Shown here: positions 1 through 6,740 of the stretch, piece by piece
Numbering within the stretch: the stretch's first letter is position 1
How the letters are laid out: each line of letters begins with the position of its first letter
NCBI GenBank assembly: GCA_945869725.1
Contig: CAMBPO010000042.1
Location: 1-20,980 of the forward strand
Length of the DNA stretch: 20,980 nucleotides
Source of the DNA: Klebsiella pneumoniae
GTDB taxonomy: Bacteria; Pseudomonadota; Gammaproteobacteria; Pseudomonadales; Pseudohongiellaceae
Direction: 5' to 3'
The notes under the pieces: generated by a model
Seen by the model: only the letters and a program-made list of their open reading frames with translations
Databases searched by the model: none
Told to the model about the DNA's origin: nothing
Position numbers and translations under genes: made by a program

Positions 1-1
1 C

Positions 2-64
2 GGCGGTCTGCAGAGCTGGGAAGAAATGTTCATCGGCTACTTCTCTTACACTGATAACAAGTAA
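2..64 (+). CDS. C-terminal end of a PHM-like copper monooxygenase (5' end outside window)
   Basis: The reading frame is open from the window edge and ends at TAA 62-64, giving about 20 residues (GGLQSWEEMFIGYFSYTDNK). This matches the C-terminus of the intact gene at 1536-2492 (GGPQSWEEMFIGYFSY) and the tail of the broken copy at 3095-3160, so it is the 3' end of a paralogue. The Met of the EEM motif (26-28) corresponds to the CuM methionine ligand of peptidylglycine monooxygenase-like enzymes. A terminator follows at 102-136. Whether the upstream part is intact cannot be judged, because it lies outside the window. Confidence 0.8.
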   Translation, partial: GGLQSWEEMFIGYFSYTDNK

Positions 65-101
65 GTAGAAAGTAAGTGACTGTTTGAGCAGCAAAATCAA
101 G

Positions 102-136
102 AGGGGCTGCATCCTGAGGGAGCGGCCCCTTTTGTT
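102..136 (+). terminator. Rho-independent terminator of the 2-64 gene
   Basis: GGGGCTGC (103-110) pairs with GCGGCCCC (122-129) with one G-T wobble and an 11-nt loop, followed by TTTTGTTT. The terminator after the decayed third copy (3202-3234) has almost the same stem, which suggests the duplicated unit included it. Confidence 0.85.
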
Positions 137-270
137 TGCCGGGTTTAAAAGTAGATTTGATTAGAAAAGAGTGTGCGGTAGGATTGTTTACTTCGCATGC
201 AATAAATTTGCGCCAGATTAATAATTTGTTAAGTCCAGTAGAGTAATCTCGGTACCAGATGGTGTTGCTG

Positions 271-291
271 TTAACCGCTAACCGCTAACCG
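271..291 (+). repeat. Three tandem 7-bp repeats (TTAACCG, CTAACCG, CTAACCG)
   Basis: Three adjacent heptamers differing only in the first base lie just upstream of the AT-rich stretch that could hold the -10 of the redoxin gene. The 7-bp spacing and position would suit a promoter-bound activator or repressor, but no regulator is identified. Three short units can also arise by slippage. Confidence 0.5.
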
Positions 292-309
292 AAACAATAA
301 TATGTCGTA

Positions 310-337
310 GAGCATGGTTTCTGCCGAAATCATGCTC
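310..337 (+). promoter_or_regulatory. 12-bp stem inverted repeat in the leader of the redoxin-cytochrome gene
   Basis: GAGCATGGTTTC (310-321) pairs over its full length with GAAATCATGCTC (326-337), with one G-T wobble and a TGCC loop. It ends 40 bases before the ATG at 378 and has no T-run, so it is not a typical terminator. It could be a leader RNA hairpin controlling stability or translation, or a DNA operator. Confidence 0.6.
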
Positions 338-377
338 CTGCAGAATTATCCAGAGAGAGAATGAGGGTTTGTTCATC

Positions 378-1244
378 ATGAAAAAAATCACCTTGGTGGC
401 GTTGTTTTCCTTAGCCGCTGCATTCAGTGTTAGTACCCAGGCATCCGAAAGAATTGGCGATTTCACGCTAATTGATAACACAGGCAAATCCCACCAATTA
501 AGCAAGTACGCCTATAACAAGGCACTGGTAATTATCTCCCAGGCAACTGGCTGCACAACTAACCAGGAAAACATTGCTCGTTATAAACAGCTTCGTACAA
601 ACTGGGATCACCGTGGCGTGAGTTTTGTCATGATTAACTCAGATGCTAGTGACGACCGCGCGGGTATTCGATCTGAAGAGACAGTATGGCAGTATGATTT
701 CCCGATACTTGACGATGAGACGCAACTGGTAGCAGAGTCTCTTGGCGTGACATACGCTGGCCAGGTAATAGTCGTTGATCCGGTGCGTATGAATGTCATT
801 TACCGCGGTCCGTTGCCTGCACAGCCTGCCAATGCGCCGCTTGGACAGGCGCTGACAGCAATAGTTGCTGATGGTGCTGACAGCCGCGAGATGGAAACAG
901 TGACCGTTGCCGAGGAAGCCGCGGTAGAGAGTTGTGCACTGCCCTTCCCGGCGCGCGATGCTAACATGGCAGATGTGCCTGACTACGAAACCGACATTGC
1001 ACCTATCCTTATCGAGCGCTGTGTAGGTTGTCACGTAGAGGGTGGAATTGGTCCGTTTGCTATGAACAGCCACATGATGATTCAGGGCTGGAGCCCGATG
1101 ATTCGTGAAGTAATCATGACTGCTCGTATGCCTCCGATGCAGATTGACCCCACCGTTCGCGAGTGGGTCAACAGTGGTAATATTTCAGTCGATGAGCGCC
1201 AGAAGTTGATTCACTGGATCACTGCAGGTTCTCCACGTGACTGA
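378..1244 (+). CDS. Secreted redoxin-cytochrome c protein, partner of the copper monooxygenase
   Basis: 288 aa. The N-terminus (MKK, hydrophobic core, then TQASERIGDF) is a Sec signal peptide with probable cleavage after QA, so the protein is periplasmic. Residues about 25-155 look like a redoxin/AhpC-TSA thioredoxin fold (IGDFTLIDNTGK..., AESLGVTYAGQVIVVDP). It has a single Cys at 59 (TGCTTN) rather than CxxC, so thiol-disulfide exchange of the usual kind is doubtful. Residues about 205-288 form a small cytochrome c domain with one heme motif, CVGCH (215-219), and a likely axial Met in MPPM. Redoxin-cytochrome segments of this type are known at the front of proteins ending in a PHM-like copper domain; here that domain is the next gene. 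ATG 378 is preferred over TTG 369 because it begins the signal peptide and follows GAGGG (363-367). Electron delivery to the copper enzyme is inferred. Confidence 0.85.
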   Translation: MKKITLVALFSLAAAFSVSTQASERIGDFTLIDNTGKSHQLSKYAYNKALVIISQATGCTTNQENIARYKQLRTNWDHRGVSFVMINSDASDDRAGIRSEETVWQYDFPILDDETQLVAESLGVTYAGQVIVVDPVRMNVIYRGPLPAQPANAPLGQALTAIVADGADSREMETVTVAEEAAVESCALPFPARDANMADVPDYETDIAPILIERCVGCHVEGGIGPFAMNSHMMIQGWSPMIREVIMTARMPPMQIDPTVREWVNSGNISVDERQKLIHWITAGSPRD

Positions 1245-1300
1245 TTAACAGACAGGTTTTGCGTCGTAGAAACAAAGCAATTTCTGCTGAAACCAAACAA

Positions 1301-1337
1301 AAAGGGCCATCGTTGAAAAAAACGGTGGCCTTTTTCA
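1301..1337 (+). terminator. Rho-independent terminator after the redoxin-cytochrome gene
   Basis: GGCCATCGTT (1305-1314) pairs with AACGGTGGCC (1321-1330), with one G-T wobble, followed by TTTTTC and preceded by an A-run. It separates the redoxin gene from the monooxygenase gene, so the latter probably has its own promoter. Confidence 0.9.
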
Positions 1338-1474
1338 TTTTTAAGCCCTAAATCACTGACACCTGATGCTACATTTTGTTGCAAATCAAAGGCGGTGGCA
1401 GTTGTTTTGTGACGATGGCTGGTTTAGCATCAAAAATAATGCAAGATAAGTGGTGTGCAGACAACTAAACCGCC

Positions 1475-1510
1475 AGGTGATTCAGCGGCAACTTTGTTGT
1501 ATGAATCACT
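1475..1510 (+). promoter_or_regulatory. Inverted repeat in the leader of the copper monooxygenase gene
   Basis: GTGATTCA (1477-1484) and TGAATCAC (1502-1509) are perfect inverted repeats, extendable to 10 bp with a wobble. Inside them CAAC (1489-1492) and GTTG (1496-1499) pair around a TTT loop. The structure ends about 11 bases before the Shine-Dalgarno sequence (1521-1527), so an RNA hairpin here could affect translation. No T-run follows, so it is not a usual terminator. Confidence 0.55.
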
Positions 1511-1535
1511 TATTCCCGTAAGAGGAGCATTAATA

Positions 1536-2492
1536 ATGAAAAGAATAAGTCTGACTGCTGCACTTGCTTTGGCTGCGTCTATGGGCGTTCAAGCCCAGAC
1601 CGGTGTTGATCCGCTTACGCAGATTCAGCCACCACAAAGCGAATGGAGCTACAACGGCTCTGCGCCTGACCATATCGTCGAAGTACCTGCATTTGTTGTC
1701 CCCGCTACTGGCGTTATAGACTACATCAACACTGTGATTCCTTTGGAATTTGAAGACGAAAGATGGGTTAAAGCTGTCCAGTTTATTCCAGGCGACAAGC
1801 GAGTGCTGCACCACCTGTTGTCCTATGTTGTTGCTGATGATGGCGGCAATGAAGGCACCATCAATGAAGAGGATAACGATCCTCGCCGTGAGTTCCTCGA
1901 AGGTTATGCGCCAGGCAAGGAGTACGCGACAGAATTTCCCACCAATACTGGTATCAAAGTACCCGTCGGATCTGCTCTGAGAATGAGTGTTCATTACACC
2001 TCATTCGGACAGGAAACGATGGACAACACCCGTGTTGGTCTGTGGTTCCATGATCCGGAAGCATCGCCCGAGTTGGAGTACCATACTTACTCAGTGTCCG
2101 CCAATGGTGCTGGCAATCTGCAAATTCCGGCAGGTGCTATGAATCATGAAATGGCCGCTACCCATGTGTTTGATGATGCCATTGTGTTGCATGGTTTCCG
2201 TGCCCACATGCATTATCGCGGCAAATCCATGAGCGCCCGTGTTATTTATCCTGACAACTCAGTCGAGGAGATCATCAACGTAGCGGACTACAACTTCGCC
2301 TGGCAGCCAACGTACCGTATGGCTGAACCAATGACTCTGCCAGCAGGTTCTCGTGTGGTAGTAGAAGGTTTGTTCGACAACTCTGAGTTCAATCCAGGTA
2401 ACCCTGACCCAACAGTGATGGCTGTTGGCGGACCACAGAGCTGGGAAGAGATGTTTATAGGCTATTTCTCGTACACAACAGTTCAAGAATAA
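1536..2492 (+). CDS. Secreted PHM-like type II copper monooxygenase
   Basis: 318 aa, with a Sec signal peptide ending VQA-QTG near residue 21. The rest resembles the two-domain core of copper type II, ascorbate-dependent monooxygenases (peptidylglycine alpha-hydroxylating monooxygenase, dopamine beta-hydroxylase). Every predicted copper ligand is visible: CuH His92, His93 (VLHHLL) and His153 (SVHYTS); CuM His224, His226 (RAHMHYRG) and Met306 (EEM). Their spacing is close to that of the PHM ligands (107/108/172 and 242/244/314). Such enzymes hydroxylate C-H bonds using O2 and an electron donor; the substrate is unknown. ATG 1536 is chosen because it starts the signal peptide and lies 8 bases after AGAGGAG (1521-1527); GTG 1455 would add an unlikely 27-residue leader. 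The redoxin-cytochrome gene lies upstream, and a terminator separates the two. Confidence 0.85.
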   Translation: MKRISLTAALALAASMGVQAQTGVDPLTQIQPPQSEWSYNGSAPDHIVEVPAFVVPATGVIDYINTVIPLEFEDERWVKAVQFIPGDKRVLHHLLSYVVADDGGNEGTINEEDNDPRREFLEGYAPGKEYATEFPTNTGIKVPVGSALRMSVHYTSFGQETMDNTRVGLWFHDPEASPELEYHTYSVSANGAGNLQIPAGAMNHEMAATHVFDDAIVLHGFRAHMHYRGKSMSARVIYPDNSVEEIINVADYNFAWQPTYRMAEPMTLPAGSRVVVEGLFDNSEFNPGNPDPTVMAVGGPQSWEEMFIGYFSYTTVQE

Positions 2493-2546
2493 GCCTAAGT
2501 TGATGAATACCGGTTCCAACCTTGGCATTCAGTAGTTGTCGTAACT

Positions 2547-2580
2547 AAAAAAACCGCCCGCAATTGGGCGGTTTTCATTT
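2547..2580 (+). terminator. Rho-independent terminator of the copper monooxygenase gene
   Basis: AAAACCGCCC (2550-2559) pairs perfectly with GGGCGGTTTT (2566-2575) around a 6-base loop, with a T-rich continuation. Confidence 0.92.
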
Positions 2581-2688
2581 TTTCAGCCTTGAAATTGCGA
2601 TAAGTCAAAATCCGTAGAGCTGTATGAATAGAAACTGTTGCCTCGGTAATCTATTCCGGCATTCAAGAATCTGACTAATGGAGCTGAC

Positions 2689-3160
2689 AAGAAGAAAAAA
2701 ATCTTGTTAACAGCGGCGGTGACTACGGTCTCCGGTTGGGCTCTGAGTACGAGCGCCGGTGCAGATCCACTGACTCTGATCTAATCTCAGACCAGCGAGT
2801 GGTCTTATGGAGGTTCGGCTGTCAACAACCGATGTGATTGATTATATCGATTCTGTTGTTCCGCTTGAGTTTGGCGAAGAGAAGTGGGTAAAAGCCGTAC
2901 AATTTATACCTGGCGACAAGCGAGTGCTGCACCCTTTACTGTCCTATGTATTAGCGGAAAATGCTAACCACGAAGGTATGCTCAACGAAGAAGATAATGA
3001 CCCGCGTCGCGAGTTACTTGAAAGTTATGCACCAGGAAAAGAGTACGCAACAGAGTTCCCCATCAATACCGGGATTAGTTGACCACTACATATCGGTGGA
3101 CTGCAGAGTTGGGAAGAGATGTTTATTGGATATTTCTCTTACGCAGATCTTCCCAAGTAA
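2689..3160 (+). pseudogene. Decayed third copy of the PHM-like copper monooxygenase
   Basis: Recognisable in pieces. A signal-peptide-like stretch begins with Lys codons at 2689 but has no in-frame ATG, GTG or TTG. It is followed by ADPLTLI, a TAA at 2782-2784, then SEWSYGGSA. The frame then shifts around 2820-2830, where some 35 bases are missing relative to the intact copy. From about 2835 the frame reads VIDYIDSVVPLEF through FPINTGI, closely like the intact copy. A TGA at 3080-3082 is followed by a jump straight to the tail GGLQSWEEMFIGYFSY, ending TAA 3158-3160. About 460 bases of the middle, including the CuH His153 and both CuM histidines, are gone. The CuH His-His pair has become His-Pro (2930-2935). 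It cannot make an active enzyme. Confidence 0.9.
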
Positions 3161-3201
3161 GGTATCGTTAGCGCCTGAATAAACAGGCAGTACGTATAAA
3201 T

Positions 3202-3234
3202 GGGGCTGCTTCCAGCGGAGGCGGCCCTTTTTTT
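3202..3234 (+). terminator. Rho-independent terminator of the decayed copy
   Basis: GGGCTGC (3203-3209) pairs with GCGGCCC (3221-3227), followed by a run of eight T. The stem is nearly the same as the terminator at 102-136. The OYE gene begins about 30 bases downstream. Confidence 0.85.
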
Positions 3235-3265
3235 GTGCAAAATATCCGATAGGAAACCGAGAGTT

Positions 3266-4363
3266 ATGTCGACTGACGCATTGTTCAAACCTTTAATTCA
3301 TCCAAAACTTACTCTAAAAAATCGCGTACTGATGGCGCCAATGACCCGTCAGTTTTCACCCGACGGCGTGCCCGGTACAAACGTAGTGGATTATTACCGT
3401 CGACGTGCAGAGGGTGGGGTAGGATTGATCATTACTGAAGGCACTACGATTAATCACAAGGCAGCATCCTTTGAAAGTAAAATCCCCAATTTCTACAGTG
3501 ATGAAGCATTGGCAGGTTGGACAAAGGTTGTTGAGGCCGTTCATCTGGCTGGCGGCAAGATAGCGCCGCAGCTCTGGCATATCGGCTGCGCACGCAAGCC
3601 GGGCACCGGGCCGTTTCCGGATTATCCAAGTGCCACGCCATCAGGCATGGCCTTGCCCGGCAAACAGACAGGTGAACCGTTGACAACCGACGAAATCGCC
3701 CAGATCGTCAAAGCGTTTGCTGATGCGGCAGGCCATGCCAAACGTATCGGTTTTGATGCTGTCGAGATTCACGGCGCGCATGGCTACCTTGTTGATAACT
3801 TCCTTTGGGAAGGGTTGAACCAGCGCGATGACAAGTATGGCGGCTCACGCTCAAAGCGCAGCCAGTTTGCAGTGGATATTGTTCAGGCCATCCGCGCACA
3901 GGTGGGCGAGGAATTCCCGATTATCTTCCGCTTCTCGCAATGGAAACAACAGGACTACAACGCACGGCTGGCCAACACGCCCGAAGAGTTGTTGGAAATT
4001 CTGCAGCCTATCTCAGAGGCCGGGGTGGATATCTTTCATTGCAGTACCCGTCGATTCTGGGAGCCTGAGTTTGCGGGATCCGATCTCAATCTTGCGGGCT
4101 GGACACGCAAATTGCTGAATAAACCGACGATAACAGTCGGTAGTGTCAGCCTGAACGAAGAGTTTATTGCGACCTTTATGGGTGGCGAAGCTAAAGGCGT
4201 AGACATTAGCGAATTGCTCACACGTCTGGATGCCAACGAGTTCGACCTTGTTGCTGTGGGTCGTGCTCTGATTGCCAACCCGGACTGGGTGCAGTTGATG
4301 CAGTCCGGCAGGCACAATGAACTCAAAACTTATGATCGAGCCATCCTGGCAGAGCTGATCTGA
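3266..4363 (+). CDS. NADH:flavin oxidoreductase, Old Yellow Enzyme family
   Basis: 365 aa, the usual length for an FMN-dependent ene-reductase TIM barrel. Family landmarks in order: N-terminal LIHPKLTLKNRVLMAPMTR, EGGVGLIITEG, AQLWHIG, the signature HGAHGYL with His169, His172 and Tyr174 (the pair that binds the carbonyl of enone substrates, plus the proton-donor Tyr), then NQRDDKYGGSRSKR and, near the C-terminus, DLVAVGRALIANPDW for FMN phosphate binding. There is no signal peptide, so it is cytoplasmic. It should reduce activated C=C bonds with NAD(P)H; the physiological substrate is unknown. ATG 3266 is chosen because the family N-terminus begins there; the open frame back to 3200 runs into the preceding terminator. 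It converges on rlmKL with about 10 bases between stops. Confidence 0.93.
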   Translation: MSTDALFKPLIHPKLTLKNRVLMAPMTRQFSPDGVPGTNVVDYYRRRAEGGVGLIITEGTTINHKAASFESKIPNFYSDEALAGWTKVVEAVHLAGGKIAPQLWHIGCARKPGTGPFPDYPSATPSGMALPGKQTGEPLTTDEIAQIVKAFADAAGHAKRIGFDAVEIHGAHGYLVDNFLWEGLNQRDDKYGGSRSKRSQFAVDIVQAIRAQVGEEFPIIFRFSQWKQQDYNARLANTPEELLEILQPISEAGVDIFHCSTRRFWEPEFAGSDLNLAGWTRKLLNKPTITVGSVSLNEEFIATFMGGEAKGVDISELLTRLDANEFDLVAVGRALIANPDWVQLMQSGRHNELKTYDRAILAELI

Positions 4364-4373
4364 TTCGGGATAA

Positions 4374-6554
4374 TTAACGTGCCCGTATCAGCCAGGTCTG
4401 GTGGATGCGGGTGTTGCGCTCAAAGTCTTTATCCAGACTTTGGGCGCTGTAGTCCTGGACATCGAATTGCTCTGCCACCGTGTCATCCATTTTGAAGCGA
4501 CGCATGTTGTTGGAGAAAATCAGCAGGCCGCCCGCATTCAATCTCTTCATACACAAGTCGATGAGCAGGGCGTGATCACGCTGAATGTCCAACACATTGT
4601 CGGTACTTTTTGAGTTTGAGAATGTGGGAGGATCAAGGAAAATCAGGTCGAACTTATCACGGTACTTTTGCAGGTAGGTGATGCAGTCCAGTTCCACCAA
4701 CTCATTCTGGTAAAGATCCAGACCATTTAGTTCCAGATTTCGCCGTGCCCAGTTGATGTAAGTGCGTGACAGATCAACACTCACGGTGTGACGTGCGCCA
4801 CCGAGTGCTGCCTGCACGGTCACAGACCCCGTGTAGCAAAACAGGTTCAGAACATCTTTGCCATGGGCTATCTCATTGACGTAACGCCGCATGGGACGGT
4901 GATCCAGAAATAGCCCGGTATCCAGATATTTTTCCAGATTCACAATCAGGCGCGCATCGCCTTCATTCACGATGATGTCCTCGCCATCACGCTCAGTGGG
5001 TTGATATTGTTGTTTGCCTTTCTGACGTTCGCGCACTTTGATCGCGACCTTGTCACCGGGCAACTCCATCACATTCTGTACGGCGACCACAGCCTGTCTG
5101 CGACGCTGGGCGGCATCGGCTTCACTGATGGATGCCGGCGCTTTGTATTCCTGCATATGCACACGAATCACTTGCTTTTCATCTTTGTACACATCAATGG
5201 CAAACGAATACTCTGGCATGTCGGCGTCGTACAGGCGATAACATTCAATGCCTTTTTGCTGTGCCCAGCGCCCGATGTGCTTGAGATTTTTGCGAAGACG
5301 GTTGGCAAGCATGACGCCGCCTTCATCCAGAGCTGCTTCGGTCATGGATTTAATGGTGACCGGCCCGGTTGCCTGACGCTGATAAATGCTGTCCTCATTG
5401 ACATGGAACATCAGCAGCTTGGCCGGTAACGCGCCGTTAAAAAGCGCATATTGTCGGTGGCTGTGCATGCCGATGAGTTTTCCCCATTCCGGGCGTGCGG
5501 TGAACACCGCGGCTTCAGCGCCCACGGCATGAGTGCGAATAAGTTTTCCCAGTTCCTGATATAGCTGCATGACCTCGGTGTCTTCACCCAGCCGCTCTGC
5601 ATAAGGCGGGTTAGTCAGCAGCAGATCAGGTTTGCGCGCTGGTTTGGCCTCCGTCAGCAGACATGAATCAAATTCAATAAAATCCCACACGCCGGCGCGT
5701 TCAGCGTTTCGTCGTGCCATGCCCAGAGCGCGCAGATCCTGGTCACTGCCCAGCGCCTGGCCATTCCAGCCTTTTGCGAGCTCCCGACGCGCAATCGCTT
5801 CAGCGCGCACCTGTTGATAGGCGTCCTGGTCATGGTGTGGCCACAGGGACAAAGTTCCCTCTCGCAACAGTCCTGGCGCAATATCCATGGCCATCAACAC
5901 CGCTTCTATCAGAATTGTGCCTGCGCCACACATGGGATCATAAATGACTGCCTGATCCTGCGTCATAATGCGAGGCCACCCAGCGCGCATCAGCAATGCG
6001 GCTGCCAACGTTTCCTTCATGGGCGCTTCGCCCTGTTCAAGACGGTAGCCGCGACGGTGCAGACTTTCGGTCATCAGTTCAATGCCCAGCGTGATACGGT
6101 TGCGCTTGATCACTGCGTGGATTCGCAGATCGGGTTCCTGCTTTGACACATCCGGCCGTGGCATACCTTGAGCGCGGAACTGATCGACAATGGCATCTTT
6201 TATGCGTTGCGCAATAAATTGTGTATGACGAAGTTGGTCTGTGGTGCCGGCTGCGCTGATCGCAAAGCTGCTCTCGCTGTCCATGTGCTCAAGCCAGTTG
6301 ATGCTGTTGGCCACGTCGTATAGTGAGTCGGCGTCGCTGACTGCACGTTCTTGCAAAATGAGAATAATACGGTTGGCAACCCGCAGATGCATAAGGGCCC
6401 GATAAGCCGTCAACAAGCTGCCCTTGAAATAGACACCGGCAACGGTTTGTCTCAACTCGTCAGCGCCACACATACGCAGTTCATCTTCCAGCAGGGACTC
6501 AAGGCTTTTGGCGCAGCTGGCAAAAAAATGCAGCGATTGTTGGGTGTCGGACAT
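4374..6554 (-). CDS. rlmL: Bifunctional 23S rRNA methyltransferase RlmKL (m2G2445 and m7G2069)
   Basis: 726 aa, close to the known length of RlmL/RlmKL. Residues about 45-155 form the THUMP RNA-binding region. Residues about 165-385 are the first SAM methyltransferase, with DPMCGAGT (Asp206) and the catalytic NPPY (Asn315) typical of N2-guanine methylation. The C-terminal methyltransferase has NLFCYTGS (near 565) and DPPTFSNSK (Asp641), the RlmK-type module that makes m7G2069. The protein acts in the cytoplasm on 23S rRNA near the peptidyl transferase centre during 50S assembly. ATG at 6554 (MSDTQQ) matches the family N-terminus; an upstream in-frame ATG at 6626 would add 24 unlikely residues. 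It is divergent from rlmJ, another 23S methyltransferase gene. Confidence 0.96.
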   Translation of the reverse strand: MSDTQQSLHFFASCAKSLESLLEDELRMCGADELRQTVAGVYFKGSLLTAYRALMHLRVANRIILILQERAVSDADSLYDVANSINWLEHMDSESSFAISAAGTTDQLRHTQFIAQRIKDAIVDQFRAQGMPRPDVSKQEPDLRIHAVIKRNRITLGIELMTESLHRRGYRLEQGEAPMKETLAAALLMRAGWPRIMTQDQAVIYDPMCGAGTILIEAVLMAMDIAPGLLREGTLSLWPHHDQDAYQQVRAEAIARRELAKGWNGQALGSDQDLRALGMARRNAERAGVWDFIEFDSCLLTEAKPARKPDLLLTNPPYAERLGEDTEVMQLYQELGKLIRTHAVGAEAAVFTARPEWGKLIGMHSHRQYALFNGALPAKLLMFHVNEDSIYQRQATGPVTIKSMTEAALDEGGVMLANRLRKNLKHIGRWAQQKGIECYRLYDADMPEYSFAIDVYKDEKQVIRVHMQEYKAPASISEADAAQRRRQAVVAVQNVMELPGDKVAIKVRERQKGKQQYQPTERDGEDIIVNEGDARLIVNLEKYLDTGLFLDHRPMRRYVNEIAHGKDVLNLFCYTGSVTVQAALGGARHTVSVDLSRTYINWARRNLELNGLDLYQNELVELDCITYLQKYRDKFDLIFLDPPTFSNSKSTDNVLDIQRDHALLIDLCMKRLNAGGLLIFSNNMRRFKMDDTVAEQFDVQDYSAQSLDKDFERNTRIHQTWLIRAR

Positions 6555-6648
6555 AAATGAGCAGGTTTCCTGATTCAGACTAGGTGTTTTCAACAGGCGT
6601 GCATGATAATACGAATCCGGCCTCAATGCCTGCCGGGATTGCTGACGG

Positions 6649-6675
6649 GTTTGCCGACAATAAAAATCGGAAAAC
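6649..6675. promoter_or_regulatory. Imperfect inverted repeat between rlmKL and rlmJ
   Basis: GTTTGCCGA (6649-6657) and TCGGAAAAC (6667-6675) pair at eight of nine positions around an A-rich 9-base spacer. It lies in the shared divergent promoter region and may be an operator or chance; no regulator can be named. Confidence 0.35.
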
Positions 6676-6687
6676 TTTGTTATGCCG

Positions 6688-6709
6688 CTGAGTCAGACCC
6701 CTGAGTCAG
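6688..6709. repeat. Tandem pair of CTGAGTCAG palindromes upstream of rlmJ
   Basis: CTGAGTCAG occurs at 6688-6696 and 6701-6709. Each copy is symmetric about its central G, and the two are 13 bases apart, ending about 31 bases before the rlmJ start. Placement fits a promoter-proximal protein-binding site. Confidence 0.5.
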
Positions 6710-6740
6710 TCCTTATCGCCAAACAATCAAGAGACGCTTT

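Larger units (their letters stand above)
65..377 (+). other. Intergenic region: terminator, AT-rich promoter region, heptamer repeats, leader hairpin
   Basis: About 310 bases without a gene. It holds the terminator at 102-136, then AT-rich DNA (about 150-240), three heptamer direct repeats (271-291), an AT-rich AATAATATG stretch (296-304) that could be a -10 region, and a long inverted repeat (310-337). No convincing spaced -35/-10 pair was found. No small ORF with a ribosome site was seen. Confidence 0.6.

Noticed and set aside
639..1073. 144-codon minus-strand frame opposite the redoxin-cytochrome gene
   Set aside because: The plus strand encodes a signal peptide, redoxin fold and heme motif; the minus frame shows nothing recognisable.
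2807..3082. Possible short functional PHM-like protein of 91 residues
   Set aside because: The frame starts inside the gene without a signal peptide and lacks most copper ligands; it is a piece of the decayed copy at 2689-3160.
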